Below the pieces are notes generated by a model. That model was not told the origin of the DNA. It searched no databases and was given only the letters and a program-made list of their open reading frames with translations. Positions 26,525 through 35,139 of a stretch of DNA of 64,000 nucleotides are shown in pieces. The position numbers and the translations under genes are program-made. Within the stretch, counting starts at the first letter, position 1, and each line of letters opens with the position of its first letter. This DNA is from an uncultured Acidobacteriaceae bacterium (GTDB lineage Bacteria > Acidobacteriota > Terriglobia > Terriglobales > Acidobacteriaceae): assembly GCA_903911925.1 (NCBI GenBank), contig CAIWFH010000133.1:1-64000 (forward strand), written 5' to 3'.

Positions 26525-29500
26525 ATGGCAAAAGAGATTTGCATCTCAAGCACGCCGCACGAAACGCGGCTTGCAATTCTTGAAGACGATCAGCTCGCCG
26601 AAATCTATTACGAGCGCGAAAACGAATATACCCTCGCAGGCTCCATTTACAACGGAAGGGTAACCCGCGTCCTGCCGGGCATGCAGTCGGCATTTGTAGA
26701 TGTGGGCCTGGAACGCGACGCCTTCCTCTATGTAACTGACTTCCTGGAACTCGAAGATCAGGAAGAAACCGACGAAGTTGAAAAGGCCGCGGCCGCGGGC
26801 GGCAATACGCCTCCCCGTGAGGTCCGCCACACCAACATCCCAGAGCGCAGTCCAGACCGCAAGGACGGCCGCGGCACACAGCAGAGGCAGGAGCAAAAAC
26901 AGGAGCCTCGCCAGGAACGGCCTGCCCAGGACCGGCCCGCGCAAGCACCCCCCGCACGTGATCGCCACTATACGGTTGAAGCGGTACCGGAGGCCGGCGA
27001 TGTTTCAACTTCCACTCCCGGCACTCCTTATGCATCGGAGCAGGCAGCGATGGACAAGGAAGAGTCTGGCGAGCAAAGCGGGAAGCGCTGGCGCGGACGC
27101 CGTCGCCGTCGTGGCGGCCGCGGCGCATCAGGCTCCCAGGATGGCCAGGACACTGCGAGCGAGTCCGGCTCGACCTACGCCGAAACCACCCCAGAACCGG
27201 AAGTTGCCGAAGAAATCCAGGCTGAAGCTGCACAGTCATTTACAAAATCGTGGGAAGAGTCTTCTCCCGCGCCAGCTCGCCGCTTCGATGCGGCTCCGGT
27301 CCCATTTGTCCTGCCCGGCGAGTCGCTTTCAAAGTACGGCGGCGTTCCTGCCGAAGGCGCTTCAAGCGCGGAGCCTGAAGCGGCGGCGCAAGCCCGCCCG
27401 GCCAGCAGTTTCAAGCCGGCCACACTGATTGATACCCCTATCGTGTGGGATGGAAGCGGTTTGCTTCCCGGCGAGTCGCTCTCAAGGCATCGCAATCGCG
27501 ACGCCGAGCCCGCGGAAGAGGCATTTCCCTCCGCCCCGGAAGCTGGAATCGCAGCGGATGAAATTGAAGAAGAAGCCCTCGTGGATGAGAGGACTGAGGT
27601 CGAGTCCGTCTCGTACGCCTCCCCTGAACCCGTGTTTGAAACCACTTCCGGAACTTATGTTCTGGAGTCCGAGGATGACGATCTGACCGAGGAGACCACT
27701 GAGGCCGCCGCGGACGAGAAGCCCCTGGTCGACGCGGACGAGTACACGGAAGAAACCGAGATTCCCGAGCCCTCTGCAGACGAGCCGCTTGCTTCGCCGG
27801 TAACACGGCAGGATGAAGTTGTACCCGAGGAGGAAGACGCCACCGCCTCGCACAATGTTGACCCGGCGGCACCCACCGGTTTCAGGCTCTTTGGATTCGG
27901 AAAGAAGAAGGAGGAAGAACCGGCCAGAAAAACCCCGGTTTCGTCCTACGCTCCGGGTGCAGGGGTCATTGAAGAAGAAGTCATTGAAGAGGAAGAGTTT
28001 GACGCTCCCCGCCATAACCGCGGCAAGGCCGAAGAACACGACCTGGAAGACTTTGAAGAAGAGACACTGCCCAACCAGATGCGTACCGGCGACTTGGGCG
28101 AAATGCTGCAGGAAGCTCATCTCGACCACCGCATCCAGTTGAACTTCGATGGCAACACGGGTGAAGAGGAAGAAGACGAAGACGAGGAAGAGCCCGCAGT
28201 TGAAGGCCAGCCCGCAGGCGGCGACGCGCAGCGACGCGATCGCGGCGGCCGCGGACGCCGTGGCCGTGGACCCGCAGGCGCGCAGGCCGCGCCAAATCGG
28301 GGCCGTGGACCTTCGCGGCGCTCCATGCAAACCTCCGACCTGCCCATCATCAGCGACCTGTTAAAGCCCGGCCAGGAGATCCTGGTTCAGATTGCCAAGG
28401 AGCCTATTGCCAAGAAGGGCGCGCGCATCACTTCGCACATCGCCTTGCCCGGTCGCTTCCTGGTCTTTATGCCCACCGTCTCGCACGTTGGCGTGAGCCG
28501 CAAAATCGCATCGGACGAAGAGCGCCAGCGCCTGAAGCGGATTCTTACCCACGAACGCGGCGAAGCATCCGGCGGATTCATCGTCCGCACCGCCGCCGAG
28601 GGCGCTTCAGAAGAAGAGCTTCGCTCCGATCTGCGGTTCTTGTTGAACTTGTGGGCCGAGATCAAGCAGCGCTCCGACAGTTCGAAGTCGCCCGCGCTCA
28701 TCTATCACGATCTCTCGCTCATCGAGCGCATTCTGCGCGACCAGGTCAGCACCAACTTCTCAAACATCTGGGTTGACAGCGAAGCCGATTACGAGCGCAT
28801 CGTTCGCTTCCTCAACCGCTTCTCTCCAAACCTGGTGCGGCGCGTCAAGCTCTACACCAAGGAAACCCCGCTCTTTGAGCATTTCGGCATTCAGGACGAA
28901 ATCTCCAAGGCCCTGCGTTCCAAAGTCTGGCTCAAGTCCGGCGGTTCCATCGTCATCAACCAGACTGAAGCGCTGGTGGCCATCGACATCAACACCGGTA
29001 AATATGTCGGCAAGTCGGCGCGCCTTGAAGACACCATCCTCAAGACCAACCTCGACGCGGTGCCAGAGATCGTTCGCCAAATTCGCCTTCGCGATCTCGG
29101 CGGCATCATCGTCATTGACTTCATTGACATGGACGAGCGCAAGAACCGGTTCAAGGTAATGGCTGCTCTTGAAGAAGCCCTCAAGAGCGATCGCGCGCCG
29201 ACAAAGGTTCTTCAGTTCAATGATTTCGGTCTCGTCGCCATCACCCGCAAGCGAGTGAAGCAGTCTCTGGAACGCACTCTCTCCGTGCCCTGCCCAACTT
29301 GCCAGGCCACCGGCATGGTCAAGAGCCCGACGACGGTCTGCAACGAAATCTACACTGAGTTGCGCAAGATGAAAAAGCACTTTGAAGGTACCGACGTGCT
29401 GCTGCGCGTGAATCCGGAAACCGTAAAAGTGCTGAAGAGCAACAATGCAAGTTGGCTCACCGAATTCGAAGAACTGATCGGCAAGAACATCCTCATCAAG

Positions 29501-29545
29501 AGCGATGCCACTCTGCATCCTGAGCAGTTCGACATTCAGGGGTAG
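26525..29545 (+). CDS. Ribonuclease E/G family protein with a very large insertion in the S1 domain
   Basis: A 1006-residue endoribonuclease. ATG 26525 is chosen because MAKEICISSTPHETRLAILE matches the family N-terminus. The S1 fold begins (to FVDVGLERDAFLYVTDFLE, about residue 76) and resumes only near residue 605 (ISDLLKPGQEILVQIAKEP). About 525 acidic, Pro- and Arg-rich residues intervene, with two LPGESLS motifs and RGRR/RGGRG patches. The catalytic core follows: RNase H/DNase I-like Asp residues in VAIDINTG and IIVIDFIDMD, and the zinc-link CPTC (about 922-925). Its usual roles are rRNA processing and mRNA decay. The insertion may scaffold a degradosome, by analogy with the C-terminal half of E. 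coli RNase E. Confidence 0.92.
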   Translation: MAKEICISSTPHETRLAILEDDQLAEIYYERENEYTLAGSIYNGRVTRVLPGMQSAFVDVGLERDAFLYVTDFLELEDQEETDEVEKAAAAGGNTPPREVRHTNIPERSPDRKDGRGTQQRQEQKQEPRQERPAQDRPAQAPPARDRHYTVEAVPEAGDVSTSTPGTPYASEQAAMDKEESGEQSGKRWRGRRRRRGGRGASGSQDGQDTASESGSTYAETTPEPEVAEEIQAEAAQSFTKSWEESSPAPARRFDAAPVPFVLPGESLSKYGGVPAEGASSAEPEAAAQARPASSFKPATLIDTPIVWDGSGLLPGESLSRHRNRDAEPAEEAFPSAPEAGIAADEIEEEALVDERTEVESVSYASPEPVFETTSGTYVLESEDDDLTEETTEAAADEKPLVDADEYTEETEIPEPSADEPLASPVTRQDEVVPEEEDATASHNVDPAAPTGFRLFGFGKKKEEEPARKTPVSSYAPGAGVIEEEVIEEEEFDAPRHNRGKAEEHDLEDFEEETLPNQMRTGDLGEMLQEAHLDHRIQLNFDGNTGEEEEDEDEEEPAVEGQPAGGDAQRRDRGGRGRRGRGPAGAQAAPNRGRGPSRRSMQTSDLPIISDLLKPGQEILVQIAKEPIAKKGARITSHIALPGRFLVFMPTVSHVGVSRKIASDEERQRLKRILTHERGEASGGFIVRTAAEGASEEELRSDLRFLLNLWAEIKQRSDSSKSPALIYHDLSLIERILRDQVSTNFSNIWVDSEADYERIVRFLNRFSPNLVRRVKLYTKETPLFEHFGIQDEISKALRSKVWLKSGGSIVINQTEALVAIDINTGKYVGKSARLEDTILKTNLDAVPEIVRQIRLRDLGGIIVIDFIDMDERKNRFKVMAALEEALKSDRAPTKVLQFNDFGLVAITRKRVKQSLERTLSVPCPTCQATGMVKSPTTVCNEIYTELRKMKKHFEGTDVLLRVNPETVKVLKSNNASWLTEFEELIGKNILIKSDATLHPEQFDIQG

Positions 29546-29558
29546 AAGGCTAGCCACT

Positions 29559-29605
29559 AAAAAAGTAAAGGGCTGGGGCAATCTGCTCCGGCCCTTTACT
29601 TTTTT
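29559..29605 (+). terminator. Intrinsic terminator after rng
   Basis: A perfect 15-bp stem, AAAAAAGTAAAGGGC (29559-29573) with GCCCTTTACTTTTTT (29591-29605), encloses a 17-base loop. The A-run on one side and T-run on the other would make it work in both directions. Confidence 0.92.
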
Positions 29606-29707
29606 CTCGCCGCAACCTTTTGTCTCAAAACGGTGTCTATCTTTGCAGCCGGGCCCCTGCACGACTTCCGGTCGGACGAAAATACAGTTCGACGCCGAGG
29701 TCTCGAA

Positions 29708-30541
29708 ATGTCCTCTCCAAAGTGGATGCAGCCTTTGCGGCCGTTTACCGTTATTATTTGTGCACTTTTTCTCACCGGCTCCGCGGCGAGCGCACAATTC
29801 AAGACATCTGAATCCGACAGTTCTTCTTCAGCCGATTCCAGTTCAAGCGCTTTTTCTTTCGCCAATGAGACTCTGAAAAAAAACAGGTATTCGTGGCTGG
29901 CGTCGGCCGCCGGCGCATCCGGTGCGGGCCAGGGCCAATCCGCCAGGAAAGAGAACCCATTCAAGCTGAGCCATATAGCCCTGGAAGCCGGTGCTGGATT
30001 CAACAGTCCGATCGGCAACGATAGCCCCTATATCACCTGGGGCGGCAACTTCACCGCGGGCGGAGGCCTGCATCTCACCGACCGGCTGGCCGTTTTGGCA
30101 GAGTACCAATTTATTGGCGACAAGGTCCCCGGCGCATTTGTCGCATTGGGCGGCGGCACCGGCGGCAATGCGCACATCTGGTCGCTCACCCTCGATCCCG
30201 TGCTCGACCTGTTTTCCAAGGCAACCAACGGTGTGTACGTGACCGGCGGCGGCGGCTTCTACCGCAAGCTCGCCAGTTTCACTGTCCTTGTGTGCTGCGA
30301 CTTCTACGGCTACCCGGTCAGCGAAGTGGCGAACCATTTCTCGTCGAACCAGGGCGGTTTCAATGTTGGTTTCGGGCTCACGCACCGCCTGGGCGGCACC
30401 TATAACGACGGCACCATGAAGTTGTTTGCCGAAGCGCGCTACCTATATGTGGATACGCCGAAATACAATGCCTTCACCGGCCCCAACATCGATATGGGAG
30501 GCACCGAGTTGATTCCTCTGACATTCGGTGTGCACTGGTAG
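29708..30541 (+). CDS. Outer-membrane beta-barrel protein (porin-like)
   Basis: A 277-residue exported protein. ATG 29708 follows GAGG and gives a signal peptide ending near ASAQ (about residue 24). A Ser-rich linker precedes a barrel of alternating strands: HIALEAGAGFNSPIGND, LAVLAEYQFIGDKVPG, YVTGGGGFYRKLASFTVLV, LFAEARYLYVDTP. The last residues, PLTFGVHW, end in an aromatic residue as outer-membrane barrels do. Function unknown; the fold resembles small OmpA-like or OprF-like eight-stranded barrels. Confidence 0.8.
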   Translation: MSSPKWMQPLRPFTVIICALFLTGSAASAQFKTSESDSSSSADSSSSAFSFANETLKKNRYSWLASAAGASGAGQGQSARKENPFKLSHIALEAGAGFNSPIGNDSPYITWGGNFTAGGGLHLTDRLAVLAEYQFIGDKVPGAFVALGGGTGGNAHIWSLTLDPVLDLFSKATNGVYVTGGGGFYRKLASFTVLVCCDFYGYPVSEVANHFSSNQGGFNVGFGLTHRLGGTYNDGTMKLFAEARYLYVDTPKYNAFTGPNIDMGGTELIPLTFGVHW

Positions 30542-30614
30542 GCCAACAAGAATAGCCGATGCCTGAGCGCCTCCGAGCGTCGGCTGTTGCATCAATCAGG
30601 CCGGGGCATGGACT

Positions 30615-31001
30615 CTACCTGACCACATGAATCGGAACTCCAACCTTCAGGTTCTTCCAGATCTTATCAGTCGTATAAACGGGAGCCTTGAGCGCAATCG
30701 CCAAAGCCAGGCATGATCGATCTCCCAGCGAGAGGCCGAATTTCTCTGTCTTTGTAATCAAATCTCCGGCAATTTTCGCCTGTTCGCTCGTGAAGGGTTC
30801 TACCACTGTGACGAGTGATAACGCGTCCTCCCAAGCATCCTCGGGATCGTATCCCTTCGTGATGAGTTTGGACTGGACCTCTGCGAGGTTGACACTACTG
30901 ATGGCCGCATCTTTGAGGATCGCGACCGTTAGTTTCTCCCCGCCCGGCTCTTGAAAAATAACTGCAAGCATTGCCGAGGCATCGAGCACGACCTCATGCA
31001 T
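30615..31001 (-). CDS. PIN-domain toxin (VapC-type)
   Basis: A 128-residue PIN nuclease: first Asp in VVLDASAMLAVIFQEPG, Glu in SSVNLAEVQSKL, then GLSLGDRSCLALAIAL (third acidic residue) and VYTTDKIW (fourth). VapC toxins cleave tRNA or rRNA. Its gene overlaps the antitoxin gene by 8 bases. All four acidic positions are present, so it is probably active. Confidence 0.9.
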   Translation of the reverse strand: MHEVVLDASAMLAVIFQEPGGEKLTVAILKDAAISSVNLAEVQSKLITKGYDPEDAWEDALSLVTVVEPFTSEQAKIAGDLITKTEKFGLSLGDRSCLALAIALKAPVYTTDKIWKNLKVGVPIHVVR

Positions 31002-31299
31002 GTTTGGTTGCCTCGCGCCGTTCGGCGATCAACTCGTCGGATACCAGGGTCTCAGGCTTTACATATCGGCTTGCCCGCTCCTGGGCACGCCGAATGCGGT
31101 TCGACAATGTCGAGATGCGCAGCTCTCCGTCGACAATCCGCAAATCCAGCACATCGCCGACTTCCATTCCCAGAGCTTCGCGCATCGCCGCAGGAAGAAC
31201 AATCCGGCCCTTTTCACCCATCCGGGTTCGAGTCCGAAGTTCCGATTCCTTCACAGGTCCGTTGCGCTCAGTAAGCTTCGCAAGCGTCAATGCTCCCAT
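30994..31299 (-). CDS. AbrB/MazE-like antitoxin (VapB-type)
   Basis: A 101-residue protein. ATG 31299 is preceded by AGGTGG; an in-frame GTG 9 bases earlier overlaps that site and is less likely. It carries the SpoVT-AbrB swapped-hairpin motif RMGEKGRIVLPAAMREALGM, EVGDVLDLRIVDGELRI and a charged C-terminus for toxin binding. It is the antitoxin of the PIN toxin that follows. Confidence 0.88.
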   Translation of the reverse strand: MGALTLAKLTERNGPVKESELRTRTRMGEKGRIVLPAAMREALGMEVGDVLDLRIVDGELRISTLSNRIRRAQERASRYVKPETLVSDELIAERREATKHA

Positions 31300-31320
31300 A
31301 GTTTCCACCTCTTACCAGAT

Positions 31321-31346
31321 GTGTCACTATTATTATACGGTGACAC
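31321..31346 (-). promoter_or_regulatory. Promoter/operator of the AbrB-PIN pair
   Basis: Inverted repeats GTGTCAC (31321-31327) and GTGACAC (31340-31346) bracket a minus-strand -10 element TATAAT (31337-31332). This fits autorepression by the AbrB-type antitoxin. No good -35 was found. Confidence 0.5.
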
Positions 31347-31367
31347 CGTTTAGGCAAGTGCCACAAT

Positions 31368-31757
31368 TTACAGAATTCCGAGCACCCGCAGCCTCAGCAG
31401 CCCACCCGCCAGCACACCCAGCGGTGAAATGGCCACCAGCGCCAGTTGATATGAGATCGGCTGTTTTCCGCGAGACTGCATGGCGCTCAAAGCGGACAAA
31501 GCCAACACCACAATGCCCAAAGCCAGCACGTGAATCAACGGATTCGCAGCCGCGGCCCACGCGGTAACGTAACCTCCGGCAGCCGCGGCCAGAAACGAGT
31601 AGCCCAGGTTGACGAATATGTAGCCCCCCTGCGGCTTGCCGTCCACCGCGACCCAACTGGGCACCAGGCGCGTGACCAACGCGGTCAGCACAATCACCAG
31701 CAAAGCCATCACCGCGAAGCCGGACACCAACGCAAAAAATGCGTGCAGAATTACCAC
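31368..31757 (-). CDS. Small integral membrane protein
   Basis: A 129-residue protein with four predicted membrane helices (about 3-30, 45-68, 72-90, 102-122). The start is GTG 31757, with AAGGGAAG upstream, and it overlaps the stop of the preceding gene by 7 bases. No family was recognised. Coupling to the adjacent 124-residue soluble protein suggests a shared role, which is not identifiable. Confidence 0.65.
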   Translation of the reverse strand: MVILHAFFALVSGFAVMALLVIVLTALVTRLVPSWVAVDGKPQGGYIFVNLGYSFLAAAAGGYVTAWAAAANPLIHVLALGIVVLALSALSAMQSRGKQPISYQLALVAISPLGVLAGGLLRLRVLGIL

Positions 31758-32125
31758 GGTCTTCCCTTCTCTTCTGGCTGTACGCCCACATCGCCGCGTT
31801 CAATCCGTTCAAGAAACGCGCGCGCCAGTTTGCGTTCGCCGGGGTTGCTCTCGCCGTGAATGGAACACAGGTCAAGAAACTCGTCCACCAGCGCATTGCG
31901 CTCTTCCTGTTGCGCAACCAGCCCCTGCAAAGCCAGCCCCAGTTCGCGCAAACGAGCGGCCTCAGGCCACGCGCTTTGCCCAGTCTCGTCGCTCAAAAGT
32001 TCCACGTCGCCGAAGAGTCCTTTGCGCCCGCGCGCGCACTCGTCCAGGCAGGCCAACAGCTGATCTCCAAAGGCCTGAATCAGCGTTTCCATCTGATTGG
32101 GTTCCACTGTGTCGCGTTGGTCCAT
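31751..32125 (-). CDS. Hypothetical helical protein
   Basis: A 124-residue, probably alpha-helical soluble protein, with GGAG before ATG 32125. The sequence has LGLALQGLVAQQEERNALVDEFLDL, here interpreted as amphipathic helix, and a charged C-terminus. No domain was recognised. It starts 6 bases after the stop of the upstream peptidase gene and overlaps the membrane protein gene downstream, so the three are likely one operon. Confidence 0.6.
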   Translation of the reverse strand: MDQRDTVEPNQMETLIQAFGDQLLACLDECARGRKGLFGDVELLSDETGQSAWPEAARLRELGLALQGLVAQQEERNALVDEFLDLCSIHGESNPGERKLARAFLERIERGDVGVQPEEKGRPW

Positions 32126-32131
32126 CTTCTC

Positions 32132-33484
32132 CTACTTTCCCTGCATTGCCGCTTCAACCTCTTCGGCGGTGTGCGGCAGCGCGGCGGTCAGGTCAATCAG
32201 TTTTCCGTCCTCGCCGACGAGGAACGTGCATTCAATGCGCACGCCGAGTTTCTCTTCAGGAATGTAGACGCCCGGCTCGATGGTAAAGACCATTCCCGGC
32301 TTGAGCACTGCAGGATACTCTGCCGGATCATGCACATTGATGCCCACTATGTGCCCGAGCCCGTGCAGCCAATACTGGCCGAGCGGCTGGCCGTGAAGGT
32401 CTTTGCCGTGGGTGTTGATGTAATTGTAGGCCGCATTGTCGAGCGAATCGGGATCCTTGCGGTCGCGGTCGTTGATCTTCGACTTGCCCGAGACAAACGC
32501 GTCAATGGCCGCCTGTTGCGAGGCCAGCACAATGTTATAAATCTCCCGCTGCCGCTCGGTAAAGCGGCCGTTTGCCGGAACAGTCCGTGTGATGTCGGCG
32601 GCATACATCGAGTATTCGCAAGCCGCATCAACCACTACGATGTCGCCGTCCTCAATGGTGCGCGAGTTCTCTCCATAGTGCAGGATGGTCGAGTTGATGC
32701 CCGAGCCGACGATGGGCGCATAACTCGGCCGCTCGCAGCCGGCCTCGAACCACGCGGCCGTCATCTTGCCGGCAACGGTCCGCTCGGTCACGCCGGGCTT
32801 CACTGCTTTCATCATTGCGCGCTGCCCCGCGATGGAGGCGTCCGAAGCCTTGCGCAGCAGTTCAATTTCGCCGGCATCCTTCACCACGCGCAGTTGCGCG
32901 ATCATGCTGGTCACATCGCGTGCAGGCGGCATCGAACTGCTTCCGAAAGTCGCGCCATTGAACTGCAACAGCGCCTTGGCTTCCGGAGCGGCGGGCTGCG
33001 CCCACAGGTTGCCCGACAATCCCCGGTTCGCTTCCCCGATCAGCCGGTTCAACACTACGGGCAACTGCGCCATTGGCTGCACGGCATCCACGCCTGCGGT
33101 TTTCGCCGCTCCCGGCGTGGCCGCATCCGGCTTGATGCCACTGTACTTCTCCAGTCGCAGGTTGCGCGTGGGCAGAAACAGAATCTCGCCGTAAGTCCGC
33201 GGGCTGGCCGCCTGGGCATCGTCAGAAGCGATCAGCAGCGCCGCCCCCGGATCAGTCCAGCCGGTCAGATAGTAGAAATCTTCATCCTGCCGGTAAGGCA
33301 TAAAGTCCAGCACCGGCTCCTGCGCAGCAAACAGAATAGCCACGCCGCCATGCAGCTTGGCAGCCAGCGCCACGCGGCGCGCGTGGTAGACACCGGCAGG
33401 TTGCTTATCCAGGGAATGAGCGAGAGGCAAAGTCAGGGCGGTCAGCAGGAGCGCGATCAAGCCAAAGCGAATCAATCTACACAT
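32132..33484 (-). CDS. Exported Xaa-Pro aminopeptidase (M24B metallopeptidase)
   Basis: A 450-residue peptidase with a signal peptide (about 1-24) when started at 33484. The N-terminal aminopeptidase P domain includes FMPYRQDEDFYYLTGW. The pita-bread catalytic domain shows the five metal ligands in order: Asp in VVVDAACEY, Asp in YAADITRTV, His in GLGHIVGINVHD, Glu in FTIEPGVYI, Glu in RIECTFLV. It removes an N-terminal residue preceding proline, here probably in the periplasm. In-frame codons upstream to 33520 lack a signal sequence. Confidence 0.9.
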   Translation of the reverse strand: MCRLIRFGLIALLLTALTLPLAHSLDKQPAGVYHARRVALAAKLHGGVAILFAAQEPVLDFMPYRQDEDFYYLTGWTDPGAALLIASDDAQAASPRTYGEILFLPTRNLRLEKYSGIKPDAATPGAAKTAGVDAVQPMAQLPVVLNRLIGEANRGLSGNLWAQPAAPEAKALLQFNGATFGSSSMPPARDVTSMIAQLRVVKDAGEIELLRKASDASIAGQRAMMKAVKPGVTERTVAGKMTAAWFEAGCERPSYAPIVGSGINSTILHYGENSRTIEDGDIVVVDAACEYSMYAADITRTVPANGRFTERQREIYNIVLASQQAAIDAFVSGKSKINDRDRKDPDSLDNAAYNYINTHGKDLHGQPLGQYWLHGLGHIVGINVHDPAEYPAVLKPGMVFTIEPGVYIPEEKLGVRIECTFLVGEDGKLIDLTAALPHTAEEVEAAMQGK

Positions 33485-33536
33485 GGTTATCAGCCTCAGC
33501 GAGCAGGCAGCGGATGTCAAGCGTGCAGGCTTTCGC

Positions 33537-34934
33537 CTACCCCTGCGCGGCCTTCAGCATTGCCGCCAGGCTGCGGTCCACATCTTCTTTTGTCGTCGCC
33601 CAGCTTGACACGCTGATGCGCATGGCGGTCTTGCCTTGCCACACGGTCGAGCCGCACCAGCAGGTCCCCTCGGCTTGCAGGCGGGCGATAGTGGCCAGCG
33701 TCTTCTCCGGCGTGCCGAAGCTGACCAGCACTTGATTAATCACCACATCGTTGAGAATTTCGTAACCCGCGGCCTTGAGCCCGGCGGCAAAACGGCGCGC
33801 ATGTTCTGAGGTGCGCTCCACAATCTCTGCCATGCCGGAGCGGCCCAGCGAGCGCAGACCGGCCCACAGTTCCACACCGCGGGCGCGGCGCGAGAGTTCG
33901 GGATTGTAGTCGGCGGGCTCGCGATGATCTCCGAGCGCCAGATACGAGGCCTGCATGGACATGGCCGCCTGCAGCGTCGATGGGTCGCGTACCAGGGCGA
34001 TGCCGCAGTCGTAGCCGATGTTCGGCCACTTGTGAGCGTCTGTAGCCCAGGAGTCGGCCTGCTCAAAGCCCTTGGTCCAGCGGTGATACTCAGGCGAAAC
34101 GCCCGCCCAAAGCCCAAAGGCCCCGTCCACGTGTATCCATGTTCCAGCCGCGCGTGCCGCAGGAATAATCGCCGCCGCCGGATCGAACGCTCCGGTGTTC
34201 ACGTTGCCGGCTTGCAGGCAGAGAATGGTCCGGTCGTCGAGATGCGGCAATGCGTTGGCTCTCATGCGGCCCTGCCCGTCAACCGGCATGCGAACTACGC
34301 GGTTGCGGCCCATGCCCAGCAGACTAAGCGCCTTGTGCACGGAGGCATGCGCCTCTTCGCCGACAACGACAGTGATCGGCGGCGCGCCAAAAAGGCCATC
34401 TGCCTCCACATCCCATCCCGCGCGTTCGCAAATGGTGTGACGCGCGGCGGCGAGGGCCGAAAAGTTGGCCATGGTGGCGCCGGTGACCAAAGCGCCTCCG
34501 GTTCCCACCGGCAGCCCCAGCATCTCTCGCACCCATTCGAGGGCAATCTCTTCCAGCGTGATAGCCGTGGGCGATTGCACAAAAAAGGCTGCATTCTGGT
34601 CCCAGGTGCTTACCAGCCAGCTGGCGGCCAGCGCGGCAGGCAAACAGCCGCCGTTGACAAAGCCGAAGAACCGCCCGGCCGTCTTGGCGATGGTGGCCGG
34701 AGAACCATATTCGTCCAGCAGGTGCAGAACCGTCTCGGCGCTGGTTGGCCCCGGCGGCAGCGGACCGCGAAAAACGCTCAGCGCGTTCACCGCTTTGGGA
34801 CTTGGCGCAACCGAGCGGGTATCTTCATGCTCCAGGTAATCCATGGCGGCACGGGCGGCGCGCTTCAGCAAGGCGGCGCGGGATTCAGAAAGCGAAGCAG
34901 TAGGAGCAGAATGGGACGAACGAGGAACGGCCAT
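33537..34934 (-). CDS. PLP-dependent group II decarboxylase family protein
   Basis: A 465-residue fold-type I enzyme. The cofactor Lys sits in DSWATDAHKWPNIGYDCG, the Asp that pairs with the pyridine nitrogen is in WIHVDGAFGLWAG, and the residue stacking on the ring is His in EEAHASVHKAL. It is related to aromatic-L-amino-acid, glutamate and tyrosine decarboxylases; the substrate is not readable. The start is uncertain: ATG 34934 is preferred over an in-frame GTG at 34955, and neither has a strong ribosome binding site. Confidence 0.9.
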   Translation of the reverse strand: MAVPRSSHSAPTASLSESRAALLKRAARAAMDYLEHEDTRSVAPSPKAVNALSVFRGPLPPGPTSAETVLHLLDEYGSPATIAKTAGRFFGFVNGGCLPAALAASWLVSTWDQNAAFFVQSPTAITLEEIALEWVREMLGLPVGTGGALVTGATMANFSALAAARHTICERAGWDVEADGLFGAPPITVVVGEEAHASVHKALSLLGMGRNRVVRMPVDGQGRMRANALPHLDDRTILCLQAGNVNTGAFDPAAAIIPAARAAGTWIHVDGAFGLWAGVSPEYHRWTKGFEQADSWATDAHKWPNIGYDCGIALVRDPSTLQAAMSMQASYLALGDHREPADYNPELSRRARGVELWAGLRSLGRSGMAEIVERTSEHARRFAAGLKAAGYEILNDVVINQVLVSFGTPEKTLATIARLQAEGTCWCGSTVWQGKTAMRISVSSWATTKEDVDRSLAAMLKAAQG

Positions 34935-34993
34935 AGATATAGCTGAGTCTAGCACCGGGGGCGGTTCTACCCCTTCGTTCTGCCAAACAAGCC

Positions 34994-35034
34994 GGGTGCC
35001 CCATCCTTCGCGTTTTTTGCGAAGGGTGGGAGCC
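34994..35034. repeat. GGGTGCCCC hairpin repeat, copy 3
   Basis: GGGTGCCCC precedes a stem CCCATCCTTCGC pairing with GCGAAGGGTGGG around a TTTTTT-containing loop. It lies between the decarboxylase and DUF4424 genes. Confidence 0.88.
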
Positions 35035-35076
35035 CACGAACCCCAATCGGCCCATCTTCCCCAAACCAGAAAGGCC

Positions 35077-35108
35077 GGGTGCCCCAGGTCTCGATGTTGA
35101 GACCTGGG
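35077..35108. repeat. GGGTGCCCC hairpin repeat, divergent copy 4
   Basis: It shares the GGGTGCCCC head but has a different stem, CCCAGGTCTC with GAGACCTGGG, showing that stem sequence drifts while pairing is kept. It is 42 bases from copy 3. Confidence 0.8.
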
Positions 35109-35139
35109 AAACGTCTAACATTACGGATTCCCGGCATTC

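Noticed and set aside
31739..33616. 625-codon open frame on the plus strand
   Set aside because: It overlies three well-supported minus-strand genes including the Xaa-Pro peptidase with all metal ligands; its own translation has no domain and spans their gene boundaries.
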